From positions 2,975,501 through 3,039,500 of the forward strand of contig PHTZ01000001.1 of assembly GCA_002813285.1 (NCBI GenBank): a stretch of 64,000 bases of DNA, written 5' to 3'. This DNA comes from Flavobacteriaceae bacterium MAR_2009_75 (GTDB lineage: Bacteria > Bacteroidota > Bacteroidia > Flavobacteriales > Flavobacteriaceae). Shown here piece by piece: positions 52,294 to 61,389 of this stretch. The translations under genes were made by a program, and so were the position numbers. The first letter of the stretch is position 1. The number at the start of each line of letters is the position of its first letter. Under the pieces are notes generated by a model that was given only the letters and a program-made list of their open reading frames with translations, was not told where the DNA came from and ran no database searches.

Positions 52294-52950
52294 ATGAATA
52301 TAAAGGGGTTTATCTTTGACCTTGATGGTGTTATTGTAGACACCGCTAAGTATCACTATCTCGCCTGGAAGAATTTGGCCAATGAATTAGGTTTTGAATT
52401 CACACATGAGCAAAATGAAATGTTCAAAGGTGTAAGCCGTAAACGGTGCCTAGAGATTTTGTTAGATATTGGCGGAATAACAGCGACCCAAGAACAGTTC
52501 GATAGGTGGATGGTCGAAAAAAATATAGATTATTTGACCTATATCGAAAAGATGGATAAATCTGAAATTCTACCAGATGTGCCTAAAGTGCTTAATTTTT
52601 TAAGAGATGAAAATATTCCTATCGCGTTAGGTTCGGCAAGTAAAAACGCTAAAGCTATATTAGAAAAGGTAGAGCTGTTGCCTTATTTTGATGCATTGGT
52701 TGACGGAAATAATGTTACAAAAGCCAAACCAGACCCCGAAGTTTTCCTGATCGGGGCAAAGCAATTAGGGGTTGCGCCCGAACACTGTGTGGTATTCGAA
52801 GATGCCGTTGCGGGTATACAGGCCGCTAATAATGCTCATATGCTAAGTATCGGAATCGGAGATAAAAAAATACTTTCCGAAGCTGATTATAATTTTAGTG
52901 ACTTCACTGAGATTAATATCGATTTCTTAAAGCAATTAATTTCAGAATAA
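52294..52950 (+). CDS. pgmB: Beta-phosphoglucomutase
   Basis: A 218-residue HAD-superfamily mutase starting at the ATG at 52294; the frame is open earlier inside lacI but the HAD motif MNIKGFIFDLDGVIVDTAKY begins here. Asp9 is the nucleophile and Asp11 the acid/base. The cap region has FKGVSRKRCLEILLDIGG and later motifs are ALGSASKNAKAILE, AKPDPEVFLIGAKQLG and VVFEDAVAGIQAA. It interconverts beta-glucose 1-phosphate, the product of the GH65 phosphorylase next door, and glucose 6-phosphate. Confidence 0.94.
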   Translation: MNIKGFIFDLDGVIVDTAKYHYLAWKNLANELGFEFTHEQNEMFKGVSRKRCLEILLDIGGITATQEQFDRWMVEKNIDYLTYIEKMDKSEILPDVPKVLNFLRDENIPIALGSASKNAKAILEKVELLPYFDALVDGNNVTKAKPDPEVFLIGAKQLGVAPEHCVVFEDAVAGIQAANNAHMLSIGIGDKKILSEADYNFSDFTEINIDFLKQLISE

Positions 52951-53033
52951 ACCTGAAATTTACGATGTTTGGGGTGGTCCTTTCCCGATTTTTATAACAA
53001 GTCCATTGTTCTGGTACTTTAACTAAATTACAA

Positions 53034-55343
53034 ATGAATCAAGATTATATAAAGGCATCTGCCTGGTCGATAATAGAAGAAGGTTTTAACGCTGACATGG
53101 TAAAATCTTCTGAAAGCATTTTCAGTCTTGGTAACGGTGCTATGGGGCAACGTGCCAATTTTGAAGAGTCATATTCTGGTGAAACATTTCAAGGAAGTTA
53201 CATAGCGGGGGTATATTATCCCGATAAAACTCGTGTGGGTTGGTGGAAAAATGGTTATCCCGAATATTTCGCAAAGGTGCTGAATGCTCCTAATTGGATC
53301 GGTATTAATGTTTTTATCAATGGTGAGGCGCTCGATTTACATACCTGTAAGAACGTAGATAATTATCGGCGTGAACTGAATATGAAAGAAGGTTGGTATA
53401 AACGTAGTTTTTCTGCAGTACTTGCCAATGATGCAAGAATAGAGGTCAATGTTGTTCGATTTTTGAGCTTGGATTTAGATGAAGTGGGGGCAATCAATTA
53501 CGGAATTAAAGCTGTAGATGCTAACCTTGAAATACAATTTCAGCCTTACTTGGATAGTGGTATAACCAATGAAGATTCAAATTGGGACGATAAGTTTTGG
53601 AATACTACAGATGTTATTTCTAAAGGTAACCAGGGCTTTATTGAGGCGCATACCATGAAAACAGGGTTTAAAACATGTACTTTCATGCAGTCTCAATTAT
53701 TAATTAATGGTGATGTTGTTGAATCAAAGCCTAAGGAAAATATCGGCGAACTAAAGGTCGAGTATGAGTATTCTCAGAAAGTGAAAAAGGGTGAAACCTT
53801 GTCCCTTCATAAATATGGGGGCTACACCGTTTCAAGAAATCATAAAGAAGATGAATTGGTACAGGCTGCCAAAACGGCGCTACAGAAAGCTTCCGATTTA
53901 GGTTTTGAAGCTCTTTTGAACAAACAGAAATTGTCCTGGGCCGCAATTTGGGAAATGAGCGACATCACCATCGAAGGTGATGTAAAAGCCCAGCAGGGTA
54001 TCCGTTTTAATATATTTCAGCTCAATCAAACCTATTTGGGCAAAGACTCACGATTAAATATCGGCCCCAAGGGTTTTACAGGTGAAAAATATGGTGGTAG
54101 TACCTATTGGGATACTGAAGCATATTGTATACCCTTTTATATGGCTACCAAAAATCAAAAAGTGGCCCGTAACTTATTAAAGTACCGTTACAATCATTTG
54201 GAAAAAGCCATAGAGAATGCTCAGAAATTGGGCTTTTCTAACGGTGCGGCCCTTTATCCGATGGTGACGATGAACGGTGAAGAGTGCCATAATGAGTGGG
54301 AAATCACCTTCGAGGAAATTCACCGAAATGGTGCCATTGCCTTTGCGATATATAACTACTATAGGTTTACGGGCGACTATTCATATATACCCGAAATGGG
54401 TCTAGAAGTTTTGATAGGTATTGCACGTTTCTGGCATCAGAGAGCTAATTTTTCCGAATTGAAAAATAAGTATGTCATTCTTGGTGTGACCGGCCCAAAT
54501 GAATACGAAAATAATGTGAACAATAATTGGTATACGAACTATTTGGCGAAATGGTGTATTGAATATGCCAGCGCTCAATTAGAAAAGGTCAAAGATGGTT
54601 TCCCTGATGACTACCGACGTATCTTGGGTAAGACCAAGCTGACCGATAATGAGGTTTCTCAGTGGAGAAAGGTGTCGGATAACATGTATTTTCCTTATTC
54701 AGAAGAAAAAGGGGTCTTTTTGCAACAAGATGGTTTTTTAGACAAACAATTGATAACCGTAAACGAACTGCCTTCGGCCCAAAGGCCGATCAACCAAAAA
54801 TGGAGCTGGGATCGTATTTTACGTTCGCCTTATATTAAACAGGCCGATGTTCTTCAAGGCTTTTACTTCTTTGAAGATCATTTTTCTACTGAAGAACTCG
54901 AAAATCATTTTGATTTTTATGAGCCTTTTACCGTTCACGAATCTTCTTTGTCGCCATGCGTTCATAGTATTCAGGCTGCTAAGCTCGATCGTATGGAGCA
55001 GGCCTATAAATTTTACTTGAGAACTTCTCGCTTAGATTTAGATGATTATAATAAAGAAGTAGAAGAGGGACTTCATATTACCTCGATGGCTGGCACTTGG
55101 ATGAGTATTGTCGAAGGTTTCGGCGGAATGCGAGTGGTCGAAGACCAACTTTCTTTTGAGACAAAAATTCCGAAGCAGTGGAGTTCTTATTCTTTTAAGG
55201 TAAACTTTAGAGGTAGTGTCGTAAAGGTTTCGGTGACTAAAGAGCGAACAGAATTTGAGGTAAACGGCGATGATGTGGTTTCCATTCTCTTCAACGATAA
55301 ACCCTTAGAGTTATTTCCCGGCAAAACGGTACACACATCTTAA
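53034..55343 (+). CDS. Glycoside hydrolase family 65 phosphorylase (maltose phosphorylase-like)
   Basis: A 769-residue GH65 protein, cytoplasmic (no signal). N-terminal beta-sandwich (NGAMGQRANFEESYSGETFQ, YIAGVYYPDKTRVGWWKNGY), the (alpha/alpha)6 barrel with GGSTYWDTEAYCIPFYMAT and the catalytic block NGEECHNEWEITFEEIHRN (Glu417-Glu421 region holds the general acid), and a phosphate-binding region near 635-660 (HESSLSPCVHSIQAAK). It phosphorolyses maltose to glucose and beta-glucose 1-phosphate; kojibiose or trehalose specificity cannot be excluded. Followed 17 bases later by GH13. Confidence 0.92.
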   Translation: MNQDYIKASAWSIIEEGFNADMVKSSESIFSLGNGAMGQRANFEESYSGETFQGSYIAGVYYPDKTRVGWWKNGYPEYFAKVLNAPNWIGINVFINGEALDLHTCKNVDNYRRELNMKEGWYKRSFSAVLANDARIEVNVVRFLSLDLDEVGAINYGIKAVDANLEIQFQPYLDSGITNEDSNWDDKFWNTTDVISKGNQGFIEAHTMKTGFKTCTFMQSQLLINGDVVESKPKENIGELKVEYEYSQKVKKGETLSLHKYGGYTVSRNHKEDELVQAAKTALQKASDLGFEALLNKQKLSWAAIWEMSDITIEGDVKAQQGIRFNIFQLNQTYLGKDSRLNIGPKGFTGEKYGGSTYWDTEAYCIPFYMATKNQKVARNLLKYRYNHLEKAIENAQKLGFSNGAALYPMVTMNGEECHNEWEITFEEIHRNGAIAFAIYNYYRFTGDYSYIPEMGLEVLIGIARFWHQRANFSELKNKYVILGVTGPNEYENNVNNNWYTNYLAKWCIEYASAQLEKVKDGFPDDYRRILGKTKLTDNEVSQWRKVSDNMYFPYSEEKGVFLQQDGFLDKQLITVNELPSAQRPINQKWSWDRILRSPYIKQADVLQGFYFFEDHFSTEELENHFDFYEPFTVHESSLSPCVHSIQAAKLDRMEQAYKFYLRTSRLDLDDYNKEVEEGLHITSMAGTWMSIVEGFGGMRVVEDQLSFETKIPKQWSSYSFKVNFRGSVVKVSVTKERTEFEVNGDDVVSILFNDKPLELFPGKTVHTS

Positions 55344-55360
55344 GATAGAATGATTTAATA

Positions 55361-57139
55361 ATGGCGGAAGAAATGTACAAAGATGTGGTTTATCAGGTGT
55401 TCACTCGATTATTCGGTAACGTAAATACTACGAATAAACCATGGGGCACCATAAAAGAGAATGGTGTAGGTAAATTTTCAGATTTTACTCCGAAAGCCTT
55501 AAAGGAGATTAAAAATCTTGGGGTGACCTATATTTGGTATACCGGTGTACCCCACCATGCCCTAATTAATGATTACACCGATTATGACATTTCAAGCGAT
55601 TTTCCAGATGTGGTCAAAGGTAGGGCAGGCTCACCCTATGCGGTTAAAGACTATTACAACGTAAATCCCGACTTGGCCGATAATCCAGATAAAAGGTTAA
55701 ATGAATTCAAGGCATTGGTTAAGCGAACGCATAAAGCAGGTCTAAAACTGATAATTGATATTGTACCGAATCATGTAGCGAGAAATTATGAAGGTGCATC
55801 AACACCTAAAGGGCTGGAACCTTTCGGTGCTTCTGACGATACTTCTCTAGAATATGCTCGCGACAATAATTTCTATTACATTCCCGGTGAAGAATTTCAA
55901 ACGCCGGAGTGGCGCGATGGGTATTTGCCCTTGGCAGGTGAAAAAAGTGCTTTGGAAGAAAAATTTATTGAAAACCCTGCAAAATGGACCGGCAATGGGT
56001 CTCGATTGGCAAAACCTGATTTTAATGATTGGTATGAAACCGTTAAGATAAATTATGGGGTTCGCCCAGACGGGTCTTATGATTTTGATGTTCTCCCAGT
56101 AGAGTACGAGAATAAAAGTTATTCGGAGCACTACAGTTTCTGGGCAAATAAGTCTGTACCGAGTTCTTGGGTTAAATTTAAAGATATTGCCCTGTACTGG
56201 TTGAAAATGGGTGTTGATGGCTTTCGCTATGATATGGCCGAAATGGTTCCGGTTGAGTTCTGGAGCTACATGAACTCACACATTAAAATGGAAAATGCCG
56301 ATGCCTTCTTAATGGCCGAAGTATATAACCCCAATGACTACCGAAACTTTATCAAAAAGGGAAAAATGGATTACCTCTACGATAAGGTAGAGATGTATGA
56401 TTCCCTAAAACACATCATACAGGGTCACGGGTGGACAGACCATATTCCTGTAATAAAAAAAGGAACAAAAGATATCGAGCATCATTTGTTACATTTTCTC
56501 GAAAACCATGATGAACAGCGTATTGCGAGTCCAGATTTTGCTGGCGATGCCGAACGGGGCAAACCGGCCATGGTCGTCTCTGCTACGATGACCACAGCGC
56601 CTTTAATGGTCTATTTTGGTCAAGAGGTGGGAGAACCTGCAGCAGAACATGCAGGCTTCGGTAGCCCAACACGTACCTCTATATTTGATTATATCGGGGT
56701 GCCACATTTTCAGCGTTGGGTGAACAATAAAAAGTTTGATGGGGGGCAATTATCAGAAGATGAGGCGGCTCTTAGAGATTTCTACCAACGATTGCTCAAT
56801 TTTACGATATCAAGTAAAGCTCTGATGGGCGAATATCAAGATATTCATTTTTATAACAGAGAACACACCGAATTTTATAACCATCATGTACTATCTTATG
56901 TTCGATGGAAAGATGACGAAAAACTGATGGTTATAAGTAATTTTCATGCCGATGATTGGTTCGGATTTGATTTGACGCTACCCAAAGATATCGTACAAAA
57001 TTGGGAGTTGAGCGATGGCGAGCATACCATTGAAGATAGATTGTACGGCGGTCGGAAAGCCTTGTATGTAGAACACGGGATAGCCAAAGTTAGGGTAGAT
57101 ATAAATCCACTAGAATCATTCATTTTTCAATTGATTTAG
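55361..57139 (+). CDS. Cytoplasmic GH13 alpha-amylase family enzyme
   Basis: A 592-residue GH13 glycosidase without a signal peptide. The barrel includes IIDIVPNHVARNYEG, the nucleophile Asp291 in DGFRYDMAE, the acid/base Glu320 in LMAEVYNP and the third acid Asp384 in FLENHDEQRIAS. Residues about 480-592 form a small C-terminal beta domain. Together with GH65 and pgmB it would degrade imported maltodextrins in the cytoplasm. The start at 55361 is followed by a second Met at residue 5. Confidence 0.93.
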   Translation: MAEEMYKDVVYQVFTRLFGNVNTTNKPWGTIKENGVGKFSDFTPKALKEIKNLGVTYIWYTGVPHHALINDYTDYDISSDFPDVVKGRAGSPYAVKDYYNVNPDLADNPDKRLNEFKALVKRTHKAGLKLIIDIVPNHVARNYEGASTPKGLEPFGASDDTSLEYARDNNFYYIPGEEFQTPEWRDGYLPLAGEKSALEEKFIENPAKWTGNGSRLAKPDFNDWYETVKINYGVRPDGSYDFDVLPVEYENKSYSEHYSFWANKSVPSSWVKFKDIALYWLKMGVDGFRYDMAEMVPVEFWSYMNSHIKMENADAFLMAEVYNPNDYRNFIKKGKMDYLYDKVEMYDSLKHIIQGHGWTDHIPVIKKGTKDIEHHLLHFLENHDEQRIASPDFAGDAERGKPAMVVSATMTTAPLMVYFGQEVGEPAAEHAGFGSPTRTSIFDYIGVPHFQRWVNNKKFDGGQLSEDEAALRDFYQRLLNFTISSKALMGEYQDIHFYNREHTEFYNHHVLSYVRWKDDEKLMVISNFHADDWFGFDLTLPKDIVQNWELSDGEHTIEDRLYGGRKALYVEHGIAKVRVDINPLESFIFQLI

Positions 57140-57141
57140 TT

Positions 57142-57894
57142 ATGTTTAAACGAAAGATATTAGTACTTACCCTGTTATTTTTAAGTCTTACAAGTTGTAT
57201 GGAAGGACAGAAGCCGATTACAATTGGGCACAGAGGAGCCATGGGCCATGAAACTGAAAATACCCTGGCCTCGATACAAAGCGCTATCGATTTTGATGTA
57301 GATATGATTGAAATCGATGTTTTTAAAATCAAGACGGGAGAAATTGTGGTATTTCATGATGATGAGGTGAACCGCCTTACAGATGGAAAAGGGGCTATTG
57401 AAAGTTATACATTCTCCGAATTGAGAAAGTTAAAGGTAGAAGGGGGGCATACTATTCCGACTCTTGAAGAAGTTTTAGACGTGATGGATGCCAAGGTTGC
57501 TTTGAACATAGAGCTAAAAGGTGCCAATACGGCTGTCGACGTAAACACGATTGTAAAAAAATATATAGCGAACCACGAATGGCAACTGTCAGATTTTATC
57601 ATCTCTAGTTTTAACTGGGATGAACTACGAACGATGAGAAAAGAAAATTCTGAGATGCCCATAGCGGTTTTGACCGGTCAAGACCCGCTCGAGGCTATTC
57701 CTGTAGCTCAAGAGCTGAAAGCAGAGGCTATAAACCCTAATTTCAAGAATCTTACGGCAGCAAATAATCTGGCCATTAAAAATGCCGGGTTTAAAATTTA
57801 CCCTTGGACGGTCAATGAGCCTGATGATATTTTAAGAATGAAACGCTTTGGGGTCAGTGGTATTATTACGAATTATCCTGAGCGTACCAAATAA
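57142..57894 (+). CDS. Glycerophosphodiester phosphodiesterase lipoprotein
   Basis: A 250-residue GDPD-family protein with a lipoprotein signal (LLFLSLTSC, Cys19). Catalytic and metal motifs are IGHRGAMGHETENTLAS, MIEIDVFKIKTGEIVVFHDD and NIELKGANTAVDVN, ending with YPWTVNEPDDILRMKRFGVSG, which is diagnostic. It hydrolyses glycerophosphodiesters to glycerol 3-phosphate and an alcohol in the periplasm. It starts 2 bases after the GH13 stop and overlaps the next gene by one base, so the four genes are a tight run. Confidence 0.93.
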   Translation: MFKRKILVLTLLFLSLTSCMEGQKPITIGHRGAMGHETENTLASIQSAIDFDVDMIEIDVFKIKTGEIVVFHDDEVNRLTDGKGAIESYTFSELRKLKVEGGHTIPTLEEVLDVMDAKVALNIELKGANTAVDVNTIVKKYIANHEWQLSDFIISSFNWDELRTMRKENSEMPIAVLTGQDPLEAIPVAQELKAEAINPNFKNLTAANNLAIKNAGFKIYPWTVNEPDDILRMKRFGVSGIITNYPERTK

Positions 57895-59177
57895 TGTTCG
57901 ATGTAATTATAATTGGTGGCGGGGCTGCAGGCTTTTTTACGGCTATTCATATTGCGGAACTACGACCAGAACTTAAGATTGTCATACTTGAACGCGGTAA
58001 AGAAGTTCTGGGCAAAGTTAAAGTGTCAGGTGGCGGAAGATGTAATGTAACCCATGCAGAGTTCGATCCTTCCGAATTGGTTAAGAATTATCCTAGGGGC
58101 GAAAAAGAACTTTTAGGTCCATTTCATTCTTATGCAAGTGGTGATACGGTAGCTTTTTTCGAACAACGGGGTATAAAGCTTAAAATAGAATCAGACGGTC
58201 GCATGTTTCCTGTGAGTGATTCTTCACAAACGATTATTGATTGTTTTTTGAATGAAGCCGATCGTTTGGGAATACGGGTCTTACGACATAGCGCCGTAAC
58301 CAATATTGACCCTCTTAATAATAAAGACTCTAAAACAAAGGGTTGGAAAATTACGACGATAAAGCATACTTACGAGTGCCAGAAATTGGTGTTTGCAACG
58401 GGCAGCAATCCTAAAATATGGAAAATGCTCGAAGGCCTGGGCCATAAGATTGAAACGGCGGTTCCTTCGTTATTTACCTTTAACTGTAAAGACCAAAGAA
58501 TTTCTGGAATACCTGGAGTCAGTACTTATGCCGATGTCGAAGTGTTCGAAAATAAGCTTACAGATTCTAAAATAACGATGCGTTTAAAGAGTCAATCATC
58601 AAAAAAACCACTGCTCAGCTCTGATGGGCCTGTATTGATTACCCATTGGGGATTGAGCGGCCCCGCAATATTAAGATTATCTGCTTGGGGGGCAAGGCTT
58701 CTCAACGATATGTCGTATCGATTTAAAATACGCGTGAATTGGTTACCTGAATACAGTTTTGAAGGAGCCTTAAGTTTATTAAAGGAAATTAAGGAAGTCG
58801 AAGCGAAGAAAACAGTTTTGCGAACCAAAGCGGTAGATGTACCTAGAAGACTTTGGATAAATTTAGTGGCTGCTTCGGGCATTTCTAAAACCGATAAATG
58901 GGCCGACATGAATAACCGAATATTGGAAGTATTGGCGGCAGAATTGACAGAGTGCGAGTTAAAGATAGATGGTAAAAGTACGTTTAAAGAGGAGTTCGTA
59001 ACAGCGGGCGGTGTTGATTTAAAGGAAATAAATTTTAAGACCTTTGCAAGTAAAATATTGCCGAATATGTACTTTGCCGGGGAAGTAATCAATGTGGATG
59101 CCATCACAGGCGGATTCAATTTTCAAAATGCATGGACAAGCGGATATATGGTAGCAAAAGCCATATCAAATTCTTGA
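57894..59177 (+). CDS. HI0933-like NAD(P)/FAD-dependent oxidoreductase
   Basis: A 427-residue flavoprotein: N-terminal dinucleotide-binding FDVIIIGGGAAGFFTAIHIA, the HI0933-family block KVKVSGGGRCNVTHAEFDPS, VPSLFTFNCKD, LITHWGLSGPAILRLSAWGA and the C-terminal VTAGGVDLKEINFKTF, LYFAGEVINVDAITGGFNFQ-like ending (MYFAGEVINVDAITGGFN). Function is unclear in most bacteria; some members are linked to cofactor or RNA modification. Start overlaps the GDPD stop by one base (TAATG). Confidence 0.92.
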   Translation: MFDVIIIGGGAAGFFTAIHIAELRPELKIVILERGKEVLGKVKVSGGGRCNVTHAEFDPSELVKNYPRGEKELLGPFHSYASGDTVAFFEQRGIKLKIESDGRMFPVSDSSQTIIDCFLNEADRLGIRVLRHSAVTNIDPLNNKDSKTKGWKITTIKHTYECQKLVFATGSNPKIWKMLEGLGHKIETAVPSLFTFNCKDQRISGIPGVSTYADVEVFENKLTDSKITMRLKSQSSKKPLLSSDGPVLITHWGLSGPAILRLSAWGARLLNDMSYRFKIRVNWLPEYSFEGALSLLKEIKEVEAKKTVLRTKAVDVPRRLWINLVAASGISKTDKWADMNNRILEVLAAELTECELKIDGKSTFKEEFVTAGGVDLKEINFKTFASKILPNMYFAGEVINVDAITGGFNFQNAWTSGYMVAKAISNS

Positions 59178-59180
59178 ACT

Positions 59181-59720
59181 ATGCAGAAGTATATAGCCTT
59201 ATTACGGGGTATAAATGTCAGTGGTCAGAAAAAAGTACCTATGGCCGAACTACGCCAGTTTCTTGAGAAGATTGGTTTTGACGATGTGGTCACCTATATT
59301 CAAAGTGGTAATGTGGTTTTCACTTTTGATAATTCTAAAAAGGAAATTTTAGAGGATATGGTTCAATCGGTAATTCTAGAGTCTTTTGGGTATGAAGTGC
59401 CGGTTTTGATTAAGACCAGGGAGGATATAGAACGAATTCTAACAGTTAACCCCTTTGCATATAATAACATAGGGGAGGGCAGGCACCTCTATTATGTTCT
59501 GCTCAAAAATGAACTTGAAGAGGAGCTCAAGATTAAATTTGAGTCGGAAATCTATACCAACGAAGATTTTCATATAACTGCCGACTGCGTATATCTTAAT
59601 TGTAAATCAGGTTATGGCAAGGCAAAATTAAATAACAATTTGGTTGAGAGAAAGTTGAAAGTAGGGGCGACTACCCGCAACCATAAAACGATGCAGAAGC
59701 TGTTGGAGTTATCTAAATAG
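59181..59720 (+). CDS. DUF1697 family protein
   Basis: A 179-residue cytoplasmic protein with the DUF1697 start YIALLRGINVSGQKKVPMAE, the block FDDVVTYIQSGNVVF and the ending VGATTRNHKTMQKLLEL. Family function unknown; small and widespread. It lies 3 bases after the HI0933-like gene and ends the plus-strand run starting at lacI/pgmB. Confidence 0.9.
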   Translation: MQKYIALLRGINVSGQKKVPMAELRQFLEKIGFDDVVTYIQSGNVVFTFDNSKKEILEDMVQSVILESFGYEVPVLIKTREDIERILTVNPFAYNNIGEGRHLYYVLLKNELEEELKIKFESEIYTNEDFHITADCVYLNCKSGYGKAKLNNNLVERKLKVGATTRNHKTMQKLLELSK

Positions 59721-59738
59721 AAATTACATATTTACTAA

Positions 59739-60212
59739 CTAGTTCAAAGCCCAAATCTGGTAGGTGAGAACAGTGGCAAAACAAATCCATAAAAAATAAG
59801 GCACCAGTAACCAAGCTGCCAACTTACTGACCACTTTGAACCAGCGAATTGTGAATATGATCAAAATAAGCAGAGACACAATTATAATAAGTGCTAAGAA
59901 AAGTTCCTTTAATCCGAAGAAAACAATACTCCACATAGCATTCAGTAACAATTGAAAACAAAAATGGTAAAGGGCCGTTTTTACCCATAGATGGTAGAAC
60001 CCTTTGTTCCAGACGATTCCTGCAGCAACGCCCATGCTTATGTAAAGTAGCGTCCATACAGGCGCGAAGAGCCAATTCGCAGGGGTGAAATTGGGCTTGT
60101 TGAGAGTAACATACCAATCATTGACCGAGCTTTGAGTGACAAAACTCGATAACAGGGCGATAATCAAACAAATACCTACCGCATATGCGATATGTAGAAA
60201 TTTATTTTTCAA
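59739..60212 (-). CDS. tspO: TspO/MBR family membrane protein
   Basis: A 157-residue protein with five transmembrane helices and the TspO features WYVTLNKPNFTPANWLFAPV, WTLLYISMGVAAGIVW and, near the end, LAAWLLVPYFLWICFATVLT. TspO proteins bind porphyrins and are linked to tetrapyrrole and stress regulation. It converges with DUF1697 (18 bases) and is divergent from mvaD. Confidence 0.93.
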   Translation of the reverse strand: MKNKFLHIAYAVGICLIIALLSSFVTQSSVNDWYVTLNKPNFTPANWLFAPVWTLLYISMGVAAGIVWNKGFYHLWVKTALYHFCFQLLLNAMWSIVFFGLKELFLALIIIVSLLILIIFTIRWFKVVSKLAAWLLVPYFLWICFATVLTYQIWALN

Positions 60213-60279
60213 TGTAATGGCTAATTGCGTTCTAAATTAATGATTTATTCGGTTGGCTTTCTTAGAACGTCCTAAAAAC

Positions 60280-60287
60280 TATCTTTG
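60280..60287 (+). promoter_or_regulatory. Putative -7 element of the mvaD promoter
   Basis: TATCTTTG matches TAnnTTTG. TTGG (60253-60256) or TTTC (60258-60261) could be the upstream element. The -7 box ends only 15 bases before the mvaD ATG, so the leader would be very short. Confidence 0.5.
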
Positions 60288-60302
60288 CAAAAATTAATTC
60301 AA

Positions 60303-61385
60303 ATGACCGAGGTAGAATTTGTTCCTTCATCGTATGCCAATGACGTAGATTCCGGAAAAGTAACTTGGCAGTCACCCAGTAATATTGCCTTGGTCAAATA
60401 CTGGGGTAAAAAAGAGAACCAGATACCGGCCAACCCATCCATCAGTTTCACCTTAAGCAATTGTGCTACTACCACTACGGTTTCCTATAAAAAATTGGAG
60501 GTACCGTCTTCTGGTTTTTCATTCGATTTTGTTTTTGAAGGGGAATCTAAAGAAGATTTTAAACCCAAGATTGTCACATTTTTTAATCGTATTGAAAAGT
60601 ATTTGCCATTTTTAAGGCAGTATCATTTTGTAATCGAGAGTTCTAACTCTTTTCCGCACAGTAGCGGTATAGCTTCTTCAGCAAGCAGTATGTCAGCATT
60701 GGCAATGTGCTTTATGGATCTGGAAAGCCAATTAGTGCCAGAGATTAATAATGACTATTTCTTGAAGAAAGCCTCTTTTCTTTCGCGTTTAGGTTCGGGT
60801 AGTGCCTGCCGCAGTTTAGAAGGGCCTTTAGTCGAGTGGGGCGCCCATAAAGATTTTCAGGATAGTTCAGATTTATACGGAATTCATTTTTCTAAGGAAG
60901 TTCATCCCATATTTCAAAATTATCAAGATACTGTTTTGCTTGTTGATAAAGGTGAAAAGCAGGTGAGCAGTACCGTGGGGCATGGTCTTATGCACGCGCA
61001 TCCGTTTGCGAATCAACGTTTCGAGCAGGCTCATGAGAATTTGGGTAAGTTGAAGTCGGTTCTTGTAGAAGGAAATTTAGATGGCTTTATCGATATTGTC
61101 GAGAGTGAAGCCTTGACCCTACATGCAATGATGATGACCAGCATGCCCTATTTTATTTTAATGAAACCCAATACGCTAGAGATCATCAATAAAATATGGG
61201 AATTTCGAAAAAAGTCAGATTCACGTATCTGTTTCACCTTAGATGCTGGTGCGAATGTGCATGTGCTTTATCCTGAAAGCGAGAAGAAATCAATACATGA
61301 TTTTATAGATGATGAACTCTCCGTTTATTGTCAAAATGGTCAGTACCTTCATGATTTTGTTGGTTTCGGAGCTAGAAAAAAATAG
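60303..61385 (+). CDS. mvaD: Diphosphomevalonate decarboxylase
   Basis: A 360-residue GHMP-family enzyme from the ATG at 60303 (an in-frame TTG six codons upstream is less likely). Signatures are VTWQSPSNIALVKYWGKKEN, ANPSISFTLSNCATTT, the ATP-binding SSNSFPHSSGIASSASSMSA and GSGSACRSLEGPLVEWGAH, with VDKGEKQVSSTVGHGLM and FTLDAGANVHVLYP toward the end. It decarboxylates mevalonate diphosphate to isopentenyl diphosphate. Together with the kinase at 62449 it places the mevalonate route in this organism. Confidence 0.96.
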   Translation: MTEVEFVPSSYANDVDSGKVTWQSPSNIALVKYWGKKENQIPANPSISFTLSNCATTTTVSYKKLEVPSSGFSFDFVFEGESKEDFKPKIVTFFNRIEKYLPFLRQYHFVIESSNSFPHSSGIASSASSMSALAMCFMDLESQLVPEINNDYFLKKASFLSRLGSGSACRSLEGPLVEWGAHKDFQDSSDLYGIHFSKEVHPIFQNYQDTVLLVDKGEKQVSSTVGHGLMHAHPFANQRFEQAHENLGKLKSVLVEGNLDGFIDIVESEALTLHAMMMTSMPYFILMKPNTLEIINKIWEFRKKSDSRICFTLDAGANVHVLYPESEKKSIHDFIDDELSVYCQNGQYLHDFVGFGARKK

Positions 61386-61389
61386 AGGT

